Source: Vulcanimicrobiota bacterium
GTDB taxonomy: Bacteria > Vulcanimicrobiota > Vulcanimicrobiia > Vulcanimicrobiales > Vulcanimicrobiaceae
Assembly: GCA_014304965.1 (NCBI GenBank)
Contig: JACRTZ010000186.1
Coordinates: forward strand, 1 to 29,682
Length of the DNA: 29,682 nucleotides
Direction: 5' to 3'
This document shows, in pieces, positions 15,292 through 23,147 of this stretch. The number at the start of each line of letters is the position of its first letter. Positions within the stretch are counted from its first letter, which is position 1. The notes under the pieces are model-generated. The model worked only from the letters and a program-made list of their open reading frames with translations, did no database searches and had not been told where the DNA came from. The position numbers were made by a program, and so were the translations under genes.

Positions 15292-16884
15292 ATGCTTTCG
15301 GTATGTCGGCCGGCATTATGGCTGCCGCCGCTCTTGATAATTGCGTCGCTCCAACCGCTTGCGGGCGACGCTCAAACGCGCCCGCAACGATCCCCGGCTC
15401 CGACGGCGAGCGGCGCCGCCGCCGCCCCTCCTCCGGCGCCCGCGCCGCCCGAAACGCCCGATGCCGTGACCAAGCATTCGGTGACAATCGACGGCCGTGC
15501 CTACGATTACTCATCGCGCGCCGGCACCATCACGCTGCGCAACGAGCAGGAAGCTCCGACCGCCCGCATCTTTTACACGGCGTACACAGTGGACGGCGAC
15601 ACGGCGACACGTCCCGTCACCTTCATCTATAATGGAGGGCCGGGCAGTTCGACGATGTGGCTGAGAATGGGCTCCGTCGGTCCCGTTCGTGTCGTCGCGG
15701 GCGACGGCGCTCCGACCGGGCCCCCGCCGTACCGCATCGTGGACAATCAGTACAGCCTGCTCGACAAGAGCGACCTCGTCTTCATCGACATGCCGAGCAG
15801 CGGCTTCGGGCGGATCGTCGGCGCGGGCCGAGGGTCGGACTTTTACGGAGTGGACCAAGACGTAGCGGCGTTCGCACAATTCATTCGCCGCTATTGCTCC
15901 ACGTTCGCGCGTTGGAATTCGCCGAAATTTCTCTTCGGCGAGAGTTACGGCACGACGCGTTCGGCGGCGCTGGCCGCGCAACTCAATCGCGACGGCGTCG
16001 CGCTCAACGGCATCGTGCTGCTCTCGTCCATTCTGAACTTCGGGCTCGATTACGCGAACGGCGATCCGATCGGCGCGGGAGACTGGGCATACGTGCTCTA
16101 TCTCCCGACGGAAGCCGCAACCGCGTGGTATCACAACAAGATTCCCAATAAGTCCGCCGATCTGCCCTCCTTCCTCTCGCGAGTCGAACAGTTCGCGACG
16201 ACCGATTATCTCGACGCGCTCGCGCAGGGTAGCCGCCTCGACCCAAGGCGCCGCGACGCGATCGCCAAGACGCTGAGCGACTACACGGGCATCTCGGTGA
16301 GCTACATACTCCAAAACAATCTGCGCGTACGCTACTCGCGTTTCCAACAAGAATTGTTGCGCTCGCAAGGCATAATCGTCGGGCGGCTCGACAGCCGTTA
16401 CCGTACGTACCAACTCGATCGGATCGCCGAGCGGACGCCGTGGGATCCGACCGAGTCTTCCATCTCAGGTCCCTACACGGCCGCGAACAACCAGCATTTG
16501 CGCGTGGACCTCAAGTACGAAACGCCGCTCGAATACCGCGCGAACGTTTACGCGATGATCCGCACCGCGACCGCCGACAAGGGCTGGGACCGAACGCACA
16601 ATCGCCGCCAGCCGACCAACGTCGCGCCCGATCTCGCGGAGACCATGACGCAAAATCCGTCGCTCAAAGTGTTTTCCGCGAACGGGTATTATGATTTTGC
16701 GACGCCATACTACGCGACGGTGTACACCCTCAAACACCTCACCGTCGCGCCGGCCGTGCAGAACAACATTACTTTCGGTTACTATCAAGCTGGGCACATG
16801 GTCTATCTCAACGATACCGCGCTTGCGCAATTCAAACGCGATCTGGCCGGATGGTACGATCGCGCGACGGGATCTGCGAAATGA
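15292..16884 (+). CDS. Secreted S10-family serine carboxypeptidase-like protein (first of tandem pair)
   Basis: This is a 530-residue exported peptidase. A signal peptide (about 1-27, hydrophobic core ALWLPPLLIIASL) is followed by a Pro/Ala-rich linker (about 30-58). The mature part shows S10 motifs: YNGGPGSS (oxyanion region), the nucleophile S218 in GESYG, the catalytic Asp in GYYDFATPYY and the His in AGHMVYL. S10 enzymes remove C-terminal residues at acidic pH. ATG 15292 is the first start after an in-frame TAG; purine-rich AGGAGG and GGAGG lie 18 or more bases upstream, further than usual. The stop overlaps the ATG of the next gene (ATGA), so the two paralogues are co-translated. Confidence 0.92.
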   Translation: MLSVCRPALWLPPLLIIASLQPLAGDAQTRPQRSPAPTASGAAAAPPPAPAPPETPDAVTKHSVTIDGRAYDYSSRAGTITLRNEQEAPTARIFYTAYTVDGDTATRPVTFIYNGGPGSSTMWLRMGSVGPVRVVAGDGAPTGPPPYRIVDNQYSLLDKSDLVFIDMPSSGFGRIVGAGRGSDFYGVDQDVAAFAQFIRRYCSTFARWNSPKFLFGESYGTTRSAALAAQLNRDGVALNGIVLLSSILNFGLDYANGDPIGAGDWAYVLYLPTEAATAWYHNKIPNKSADLPSFLSRVEQFATTDYLDALAQGSRLDPRRRDAIAKTLSDYTGISVSYILQNNLRVRYSRFQQELLRSQGIIVGRLDSRYRTYQLDRIAERTPWDPTESSISGPYTAANNQHLRVDLKYETPLEYRANVYAMIRTATADKGWDRTHNRRQPTNVAPDLAETMTQNPSLKVFSANGYYDFATPYYATVYTLKHLTVAPAVQNNITFGYYQAGHMVYLNDTALAQFKRDLAGWYDRATGSAK

Positions 16885-18422
16885 ACGCCCCGCGCACGAC
16901 GTTTGCCGCCGCTCTCCTCGCCGGGGCGGCACTCGCGCTGCTCGGCGCGACGCCGGGACCCCGACCCAGCGCTTCCCCCCATCATGGAGCAGCGACCCCC
17001 GTTCCCGACGCCGTCTCGCACGCGTCGGTCAACGTCGGCGGCGGGACCGTGCGCTACACGGCACGCGCCGGCACGATCTCGCTCAAGAACGCGAAGGAAC
17101 AACTTTCGGCGCGCATCTTCTACGTGGCCTATACGAAGGACGGCGCCGATGCGAATCGCCGGCCGGTCACCTTCTTCTATAACGGCGGCCCCGGCAGCTC
17201 GACGATCTGGCTGCATATGGCGTCGTTCGCGCCGGTGCGCGTGGCCACCGACAATGCCACGGTCACGGCGGGGCCGCCCTACCGCCTGCTGCCGAACGCT
17301 TACAGTCTGATCGACAAGAGCGACCTGATCTTCGTGGACGCTCCGAACACGGGCTACAGCCGCGTGGTCGGCGCGGGCGAGCCCAAAGATTTCATGGGCG
17401 TGGATCAGGACGCGCGCGCCTTCCAGCAATTCATTGTGCGCTACCTCAGCGCGAACGCCCGCTGGAACTCGCCGAAGTTTCTCTTCGGCGAGAGCTACGG
17501 CACGACGCGAGACTGCGTGCTCGTCAATATGCTTCAAGGAGCGGGCGTCCAGATGAACGGCGTCGTGCTGCTGTCGTCCGTACTGAACTTCGGTCTCGGC
17601 GGCGGCTTCGGCGGTTCGATCGGCGGCGGCGACTGGTCCTCAGTGTTCTACTTGCCGACCGAGGCGGCGGCAGCGTGGCATCACCACAAAGCGGCGTCGC
17701 ACGGCCTGGGCCTGCAGGCGTTCACGGCCGAAGTCGAACGCTTCGCCACCACGCGCTATCTCCATGCGCTCGCTCGCGGCGCCGATTTGCCGCAAGCGGA
17801 ATTCGACGCAGTCGCGCACGTGATAGCGGGCTACCTTGGGGTCTCCGACGAGTACGTCCGCAACTCGAACCTACGCATCGCCTATCCGCGTTTCGCACAA
17901 GAATTGCTGCGCGACCGGGCGACGGTCATCGGCCGCTACGACGCTCGCTTCACGACCTTCAACCTCGACAATGCCGCCGAGCGCGCGCCGTGGGATCCTT
18001 CCGACGTCGGCATATCGGGGGCGATCGTCGGCTCGTTCAACCGCTACGTCCGTTCGACGCTGCATTATTCGAGCGATCTGCTCTATCGGCCCACGTCATC
18101 CGGCGATCAGCTCGGAGCGCCCTGGGACATGCATCACGGCCGCAACGATCCGCCGGCCAACGTCGCGCCGGATCTCGCGGAAGCGATGACCACCAATCCC
18201 CACCTGCACGTGTTCTCGGCGAACGGGTACTACGATTTCGCGACGCCCTATTTCGCCACCGAATACACGTTGCAACACCTGACCGTCGCACCGCAGATCC
18301 AAAAGCACATCACGTTCGGCTTCTATCCCTCCGGGCACATGGTGTACCTCAACCCGCTCGCAATCGGTCCGTTCAAGAAAGATCTCGCGCGCTGGTACGA
18401 CGACACTCTGGCCGGCCGCTAA
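16881..18422 (+). CDS. Secreted S10-family serine carboxypeptidase-like protein (second of tandem pair)
   Basis: This 513-residue paralogue of the preceding gene aligns with it along nearly the whole length. ATG 16881 overlaps the upstream TGA (ATGA) and gives a clean signal peptide, TTFAAALLAGAALALLG. The S10 motifs are intact: YNGGPGSS, nucleophile S205 in GESYG, Asp in GYYDFATPYF and His in SGHMVYL. Unlike its partner it has a short linker after the signal peptide and Gly-rich and Gln/Gly insertions (near GGGFGGSIGGGDW and SSGDQLGAPW). The pair arose by duplication and may cover different peptide specificities. The stop lies three bases from the stop of the convergent aroC gene. Confidence 0.92.
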   Translation: MNAPRTTFAAALLAGAALALLGATPGPRPSASPHHGAATPVPDAVSHASVNVGGGTVRYTARAGTISLKNAKEQLSARIFYVAYTKDGADANRRPVTFFYNGGPGSSTIWLHMASFAPVRVATDNATVTAGPPYRLLPNAYSLIDKSDLIFVDAPNTGYSRVVGAGEPKDFMGVDQDARAFQQFIVRYLSANARWNSPKFLFGESYGTTRDCVLVNMLQGAGVQMNGVVLLSSVLNFGLGGGFGGSIGGGDWSSVFYLPTEAAAAWHHHKAASHGLGLQAFTAEVERFATTRYLHALARGADLPQAEFDAVAHVIAGYLGVSDEYVRNSNLRIAYPRFAQELLRDRATVIGRYDARFTTFNLDNAAERAPWDPSDVGISGAIVGSFNRYVRSTLHYSSDLLYRPTSSGDQLGAPWDMHHGRNDPPANVAPDLAEAMTTNPHLHVFSANGYYDFATPYFATEYTLQHLTVAPQIQKHITFGFYPSGHMVYLNPLAIGPFKKDLARWYDDTLAGR

Positions 18423-18425
18423 GCG

Positions 18426-19577
18426 CTAAGGAAGTCCGAATACCTGCTGCGCGGCGGCGACGGCGCGCTTGAAGTTGTCCCGCGTTTCGTCGATCGAATC
18501 GCCGCCGAACTTCTCGAGCACCGGGCCCGTCAGCGCGAGGCGCACCATCGCTTCGCCGACGAGCGACGCCGCCGGCACGACGCACACGTCGCTGCGCACG
18601 ATGCTCGCGGGCGCATCTTCTCCCTTGTGCAGGTTGACGCTCGGTAACGCGTTCATCAGCGTCGGAATCGGCTTGACGCTCACACGTAACACGATCGTTT
18701 GGCCGTTGGAGATGCCGCCTTCGATGCCGCCTGCCCGGTTCGAACCGCGGACGACGTCTCCATCGCTCATCGCAAAAGTATCGTGGGCCTGCGAACCCGG
18801 CTTGGAAGCGACGTCGCGACCCGCGCCGACCTCGACCGCCTTGACGGTCTGCATCCCCATAACGGCGCCCGCCAGCACGCCGTCGAGCCGCGTGTCGGGT
18901 TGCCGGTTGGAACCGATGCCCGCCGGAACGCCGGAGACGACGATCGTGAAGACGCCGCCGAGCGTATCGCCACCGGTCTTGGCCGCATCGATCGCCGCGA
19001 TCATTCTGGCTTGCGTCTCGGGATGCGGGCAGCGCACGTCGCTGGCGTCTACCGCCGCAGCCTCGAAATCCGGCAACTCCGGCGCGACGACGTCGCCGAT
19101 TTGGGATACGTAGGAGCGCGTCGTGATGCCGAGCGCCCCCAGAAACTGCGCGCAGATCGCGCCGAGCGCGACGCGCATCGCGGTCTCGCGGGCGCTCGCA
19201 CGTTCGAGCACGTTGCGCAGATCGCGCTGGCGGTATTTGAGCGCGCCCGCGTAGTCGGTATGGCCCGGACGCGGATTGGTGAGCGGCTTGCCTCCCCCGG
19301 TGAGGGGGTCCATCAGCGCACGGTTGTTTTCGAAATCGTTGTTGCGGACCAAGACTGCGAGCGGCGATCCGAGGGTCGTGCTGCCGCGAAGGCCCGCTAA
19401 GAACTCGACCCGATCGGATTCGATCTGCATGCGACGGCCGCGACCGTAGCCGCCCTGACGTAAGCGGAGCGCCTCGTCAATGGCGGGCACGTCGACGTCG
19501 AGATGGGCCGGCAGCCCGTCGAGAATTCCGACGAGCGCCGGTCCATGCGATTCACCGGCTGTGAGGTAACGGAACAA
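18426..19577 (-). CDS. aroC: Chorismate synthase
   Basis: AroC makes chorismate from EPSP using reduced flavin; it is the last step of the shikimate pathway. The signatures are GESHGPALVG near the N-terminus, RQGGYGRGRRMQIESD, RPGHTDYAG and RASARETAMRV. The 383 residues are typical for the family. The start is a TTG at 19577, supported by the family N-terminus MFRYLTAGESHG, although no good ribosome site is seen. It follows the ABC binding-protein gene by 17 bases and may be read from that operon. The other aro genes, aroK and aroB, are on the same strand but lie beyond the oppositely oriented S10 pair. Confidence 0.97.
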   Translation of the reverse strand: MFRYLTAGESHGPALVGILDGLPAHLDVDVPAIDEALRLRQGGYGRGRRMQIESDRVEFLAGLRGSTTLGSPLAVLVRNNDFENNRALMDPLTGGGKPLTNPRPGHTDYAGALKYRQRDLRNVLERASARETAMRVALGAICAQFLGALGITTRSYVSQIGDVVAPELPDFEAAAVDASDVRCPHPETQARMIAAIDAAKTGGDTLGGVFTIVVSGVPAGIGSNRQPDTRLDGVLAGAVMGMQTVKAVEVGAGRDVASKPGSQAHDTFAMSDGDVVRGSNRAGGIEGGISNGQTIVLRVSVKPIPTLMNALPSVNLHKGEDAPASIVRSDVCVVPAASLVGEAMVRLALTGPVLEKFGGDSIDETRDNFKRAVAAAQQVFGLP

Positions 19578-19594
19578 TCAAGAAGCCGGCCGGC

Positions 19595-20635
19595 TCAACC
19601 CTTGAGCGCCTTGATCGCCTTCTCGACGAACGAGTTGTCGAACAGCTTGTTCGGATCGGCCGTGAATTTTTTCCCGAGGAAGAATTCGTTCGTTTCCACG
19701 ACCGCGCGCACGCCGTCGATCGCGATGCGGCCGAGCGGTCCGTAGGCCGGGCGCGAGTGCGAGAACGAGGCCGCCCAATCGTCCACCGAGGCGCCGCCGC
19801 GGTACTCGTCCGGCAAAGCGTTTGCCAGTTTTTGCGCGGAGTAGGTCTCCATGGTTTTCATCGCCCGCGTCAGCGCGTTCACGATTTTCTGCGTGCGTTC
19901 CGGATACTTGGCGATGACGTCGCCGCGCGTCAACGCACCGGTAAACGTGTATTGCGAGAATCCGAGCCACTCGCGCGTGACCTTCGCGCGCGTGAACTCG
20001 GCCACCGCAACGGCGCGGTTTTGCTTGATCAGTAACGTCGCGTAGGGGTCGTTCGCGAGCGCGACGTCCACCTGGCCGCTCTGCAAAGCGGCCATGACCG
20101 TCGCACCGCCGCCGACACCGACCGTCTTGATGTCCTCTTTGCTAAAACCGTTCCGATGCGCGAGCCAATGCGCGATGACATCGGTTGCCGAACCGACCGA
20201 CGTGATCCCGATCGTTTTCCCCTTGAGCGCCGCTCCGTTGGGAAACTTTGCCTTGTTCTCCGGCCGCGTCAGCATCGTGAGGCCCGGCTGGTTCATAAAG
20301 TCCGAAATCATGACCAGGGTCTTGCCCTGTTGGGCGGCAGCAATCGCGTGGTCGATTGCATTGCCGCTATAGTCCACTTGACCCGACATGAGCGCGAGGC
20401 CGGCTTCGGTGCCGCCCTTGGTATAAATGAGATTGACGTCGAGACCCTCGGCATCGAAATACCCGAGCGCTTTCGCCACGTCCCAGGCGAGGTAAACAAG
20501 CGCGTGCTCGGAACCGACGGCGCACGTGAGCTTCTCTTTCGGACCGGCCGCCATCACGATGGTCGGGACGCCGAAAACGGTGGACGCGCCTGCGGCTGCG
20601 CCCGCGGCGATGAAATTACGACGTGTCAGGGACAT
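19595..20635 (-). CDS. Tat-exported ABC substrate-binding protein, SsuA/TauA/NMT1 family
   Basis: This is a periplasmic binding protein for an ABC importer. ATG 20635 gives MSLTRRNFIAAGAAAGAS, a twin-arginine signal with Ala-rich core, and has a good ribosome site (GAGAGG at 20644-20649, eight bases away). A longer frame from 20677 lacks such a site. The mature protein has the NMT1/SsuA layout: an early LGYFDAEGLDVNLIYTKGG segment, then LMSGQVDYSGNAIDHAIAA, LKGKTIGITSVGS, and a second lobe with LQSGQVDVALANDP. Relatives bind sulfonates, taurine, nitrate or thiamine precursors; the ligand cannot be read from the sequence. Export by Tat suggests folding before transport. Confidence 0.92.
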   Translation of the reverse strand: MSLTRRNFIAAGAAAGASTVFGVPTIVMAAGPKEKLTCAVGSEHALVYLAWDVAKALGYFDAEGLDVNLIYTKGGTEAGLALMSGQVDYSGNAIDHAIAAAQQGKTLVMISDFMNQPGLTMLTRPENKAKFPNGAALKGKTIGITSVGSATDVIAHWLAHRNGFSKEDIKTVGVGGGATVMAALQSGQVDVALANDPYATLLIKQNRAVAVAEFTRAKVTREWLGFSQYTFTGALTRGDVIAKYPERTQKIVNALTRAMKTMETYSAQKLANALPDEYRGGASVDDWAASFSHSRPAYGPLGRIAIDGVRAVVETNEFFLGKKFTADPNKLFDNSFVEKAIKALKG

Positions 20636-20667
20636 CGAAACGACCTCTCTTGAGTGGGTGGTGGGGT

Positions 20668-21438
20668 TTACTTCCAACGGATTAGGTGCCGCTGGACCCG
20701 TACAATGAACGCGTCAACGAGGGTAACCAGCACCATGAGTACGGCAAGTCCAGCGAAAACGCCCGCCGTATTGAAGTTAGCCTCGGAATACTGAATCCGG
20801 TATCCGACCCCGGCGTTCGCGCCAAAGTACTCGGCCACGACGGCCCCGATGAGCGCGAACCCGACCGCGGAACGGAGCGACGAGAATATCCAGGTGAGCG
20901 CCGAGGGGACCAGCACGTGCCGGACCACGTCGGCTCGGGTCGCACCCAAGACGCGCGCGCTCGCAACGAGGGTCGGATCCACGTCTTTGATACCGGCGTA
21001 CGTCGCGAAGAACACGACGAACAGCACGAGTGCAATGGCGCTCGCAACTTTCGATTCGAAGCGAAAGCCGAACCACAAGATAAACAGCGGCACGAGCGTA
21101 ATTCGAGGAATGGAGTTGAGGAGCACGAGCAGCGGTTCGAACACGGCGCCCAAGAAGCGGTTCGACGCCAGCACGATACCGAGCACGATGCCGACGAGCG
21201 CGCCGACCGCGAGTCCCGCGAGCGTTTCCGACATCGTCGTCACCACGTCTTTGACGACGTAGCCGAGGCGTACCCACTCGGCGACCTGCATCCCGATGTC
21301 GCTCGGCCGTGAAAAATAGAGCTTGTCGATCCAGCCCGCGCGGCCACCGAGTTCCCATAACCCGAGCACCAGGATCGTCAGAACGACCTGCGTCGAGAGG
21401 ATCGTCCAGCGGTTAAGGGGCCGAAGTTGCTCGCGCAT
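20668..21438 (-). CDS. ABC transporter permease, SsuC/TauC-like
   Basis: This is an integral membrane permease of 256 residues with about six helices. The conserved cytoplasmic EAA-type loop is ARVLGATRADVVRHVLVPSA (about 165-184), which contacts the ATPase. The TMSETLAGLAVGALVGIVLG and NSIPRITLVPLFILWFGF segments are typical of the BPD_transp_1 permeases for sulfonate, nitrate or pyrimidine uptake. The ATG at 21438 lies inside the end of the ATPase gene (26-base overlap), and the binding-protein gene starts 32 bases after the stop. The three genes form a complete importer in the order ATPase, permease, binding protein. Confidence 0.93.
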   Translation of the reverse strand: MREQLRPLNRWTILSTQVVLTILVLGLWELGGRAGWIDKLYFSRPSDIGMQVAEWVRLGYVVKDVVTTMSETLAGLAVGALVGIVLGIVLASNRFLGAVFEPLLVLLNSIPRITLVPLFILWFGFRFESKVASAIALVLFVVFFATYAGIKDVDPTLVASARVLGATRADVVRHVLVPSALTWIFSSLRSAVGFALIGAVVAEYFGANAGVGYRIQYSEANFNTAGVFAGLAVLMVLVTLVDAFIVRVQRHLIRWK

Positions 21439-22213
21439 AACTCTCCAGCACCTCGTCCCGCAAGTCGTTCCACATCGCGCGATACAGTTCGGTAAAGCGG
21501 GGATCGAGGCGAACCTGTTCGATCACGCGCGGCCGCGGCAGCGTCACGTCGTAGCGGGCCTTCACGCGAGCGGGCCCGGCCGTCATGACGACCACCTCGT
21601 CGGAAAGCGCAATCGCTTCCTCGAGATCGTGCGTAACGAACACGATCGTCATCCCCGAGCCCTGCCACAGCTGCAGCAGTTCGTCTTCCATCAAATCGCG
21701 CGTTTGCACGTCGAGCGCGGAAAACGGTTCGTCCATCAGGATGATCTGCGGTTCGTACACGAGCGTCTGCGCGAGCGCGACGCGCTTGCGCATGCCGCCC
21801 GAAAGTGCGCTCGGAAAATGGTTTTCGAAGCCGCGCAGGTTGACGCGCGCGATCCACTCGTTGACGCGCTCGGCGATCTCCTTGGCCGGGCGTTTGCGCA
21901 AAACGAGTGGGAACGCGACGTTGTCGAAGACATTCTTCCACGGCAACAAGGCATCGCGCTGGAACAGGAAGCCGACGCCGTCGGCCACGCCGTTGACGAG
22001 GCGATCCCGCACCTTGACCGTCCCGGCGGTCGGGGTGTCGAGGCCCGCGATCAGCGAGAGGGCCGTGGATTTTCCGCATCCCGACGGACCGACCAGGGAA
22101 ACGAAGCGGCCGGGCGCGACCGTGATGTCCACGCCTTCGAGTGCCGTGTATCCCCCCGGGAACTGTTTGCTCACGCCGGTCAAACGAATCGCCGGCTGCA
22201 CGTCGGACACCAA
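21413..22213 (-). CDS. ABC transporter ATP-binding protein, SsuB/TauB-like
   Basis: This is the ATPase subunit of the importer, 266 residues long. Walker A is GPSGCGKS (42-49), the Q-loop is in FLFQRDALLPW, the signature is LSGGMRKRV (137-145), Walker B is IILMDEP (157-163) and the switch His is in VTHDLEEA. The LLPWKNV context is characteristic of the nitrate/sulfonate/taurine group. The start is uncertain. The longest frame begins with TTG at 22213, immediately followed by GTG at 22210, and another GTG lies at 22201; none has a clear ribosome site. It diverges from deoC with a 53-base gap. Confidence 0.94.
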   Translation of the reverse strand: MVSDVQPAIRLTGVSKQFPGGYTALEGVDITVAPGRFVSLVGPSGCGKSTALSLIAGLDTPTAGTVKVRDRLVNGVADGVGFLFQRDALLPWKNVFDNVAFPLVLRKRPAKEIAERVNEWIARVNLRGFENHFPSALSGGMRKRVALAQTLVYEPQIILMDEPFSALDVQTRDLMEDELLQLWQGSGMTIVFVTHDLEEAIALSDEVVVMTAGPARVKARYDVTLPRPRVIEQVRLDPRFTELYRAMWNDLRDEVLESYARATSAP

Positions 22214-22230
22214 GGTCGGACGGCTTCGGC

Positions 22231-22243
22231 GGGGTGGAACCCC
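22231..22243. promoter_or_regulatory. Short palindrome in the ABC-operon / deoC divergent gap
   Basis: GGGGT-GGA-ACCCC is a perfect five-base inverted repeat in the middle of the 53-base divergent region. It could be an operator shared by the importer operon and deoC, or chance in GC-rich DNA. No convincing promoter hexamers accompany it. Confidence 0.2.
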
Positions 22244-22266
22244 TTCCTGGCCGAACCCTTTTCCCT

Positions 22267-23145
22267 ATGATTCGCCCCCCCGTCAGCGTGGACGCGGTGA
22301 TGCTCGAAGCGCGCGCGAGCGTCCTTACCAAGCGCTCCATCAAGAAACAGACCAAGCTCGGCGGGATCGAAATCGCCATCGGCTGCATGGACCTTACGAC
22401 GCTCGAAGGCCGGGATTCTCCGGGGAAAGTGCGCGCGATCTGCGCACGCGCGATCTCGCCCGCGCCCGGCGTTCGCAGCGCCGCCGCGGTATGCGTGTAT
22501 TCCAGCCTCGTGCCGACCGCGGTGGACTGCCTGAGGGGTAGCGGCGTGCTCGTCGCGTCCGTCTCGACGGCCTTCCCGAGCGGCCTCTCGCCCCTCGACG
22601 TCAAGCTGCGCGAAACGCGCGAGGCGGTAGCCGCCGGCGCCGACGAGATCGACATGGTCATCGACCGCGGCGCATTTCTCGCCGGGCGCGAAAGCGAAGT
22701 CGCCCAGGAGATCGTTTTGGTAAAAGAAGCCTGCTCGGGCGCTACGCTCAAAGTGATCTTGGAAGTCGGCGAACTTGGATCGTACGCGGCGATCCGGCGC
22801 GCGTGCGATCTCGCGCTCGCCGCCGGAGCCGACTTTCTCAAAACGTCGACCGGCAAAATCGGTATTTCTTCCACGCCGGCCATCGCGCTCTTGATGTGCG
22901 AATCGTTGCGCGATTTTCAACGCGCGACCGGGCGCAAGGTCGGACTCAAATTGGCGGGCGGCGTGCGCACGACGAAATCGGCGCTCGGCTATCTATCGCT
23001 CGTCAAGGAGACGCTGGGCGACGAGTGGCTGCAGCCGCAGCTCTTTCGGATCGGCGCGGCGACGCTGCTCGACGACCTATTGATGCAGCGCGAAAAAGAG
23101 CTTTCCGGATCGTATTCCGGCTCCGCGTATGTGGCGATGGCCTAA
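22267..23145 (+). CDS. deoC: Deoxyribose-phosphate aldolase
   Basis: DeoC cleaves 2-deoxyribose-5-phosphate to glyceraldehyde-3-phosphate and acetaldehyde. Class I aldolase residues are present: Schiff-base Lys192 in ADFLKTSTGK, Asp129 in ADEIDMVID and Lys228 in LKLAGGVRT. The 292 residues are longer than the E. coli enzyme, with about 30 extra residues at the N-terminus (Lys-rich TKRSIKKQTK) and a short C-terminal tail. ATG 22267 is chosen because the open frame upstream runs antisense through the ABC ATPase gene. No clear ribosome site is visible. The aldehyde dehydrogenase gene starts two bases after the stop, which fits disposal of the acetaldehyde product. Confidence 0.94.
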   Translation: MIRPPVSVDAVMLEARASVLTKRSIKKQTKLGGIEIAIGCMDLTTLEGRDSPGKVRAICARAISPAPGVRSAAAVCVYSSLVPTAVDCLRGSGVLVASVSTAFPSGLSPLDVKLRETREAVAAGADEIDMVIDRGAFLAGRESEVAQEIVLVKEACSGATLKVILEVGELGSYAAIRRACDLALAAGADFLKTSTGKIGISSTPAIALLMCESLRDFQRATGRKVGLKLAGGVRTTKSALGYLSLVKETLGDEWLQPQLFRIGAATLLDDLLMQREKELSGSYSGSAYVAMA

Positions 23146-23147
23146 CC

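Noticed and set aside
18736..18747. CGGTTCGAACCG, resembling a tRNA T-arm
   Set aside because: It is a perfect palindrome inside the aroC coding sequence, with no acceptor stem or anticodon arm around it.
22141..22266. N-terminal extension of deoC by 42 codons
   Set aside because: The stretch is antisense to the start of the ABC ATPase gene and has no resemblance to aldolases; ATG 22267 is a better start.
22266..22271. TATGAT over the deoC ATG as a second promoter-on-start case
   Set aside because: No -35 box lies at a suitable distance, and the next in-frame GTG is 13 bases past the box, too far for a leaderless start.
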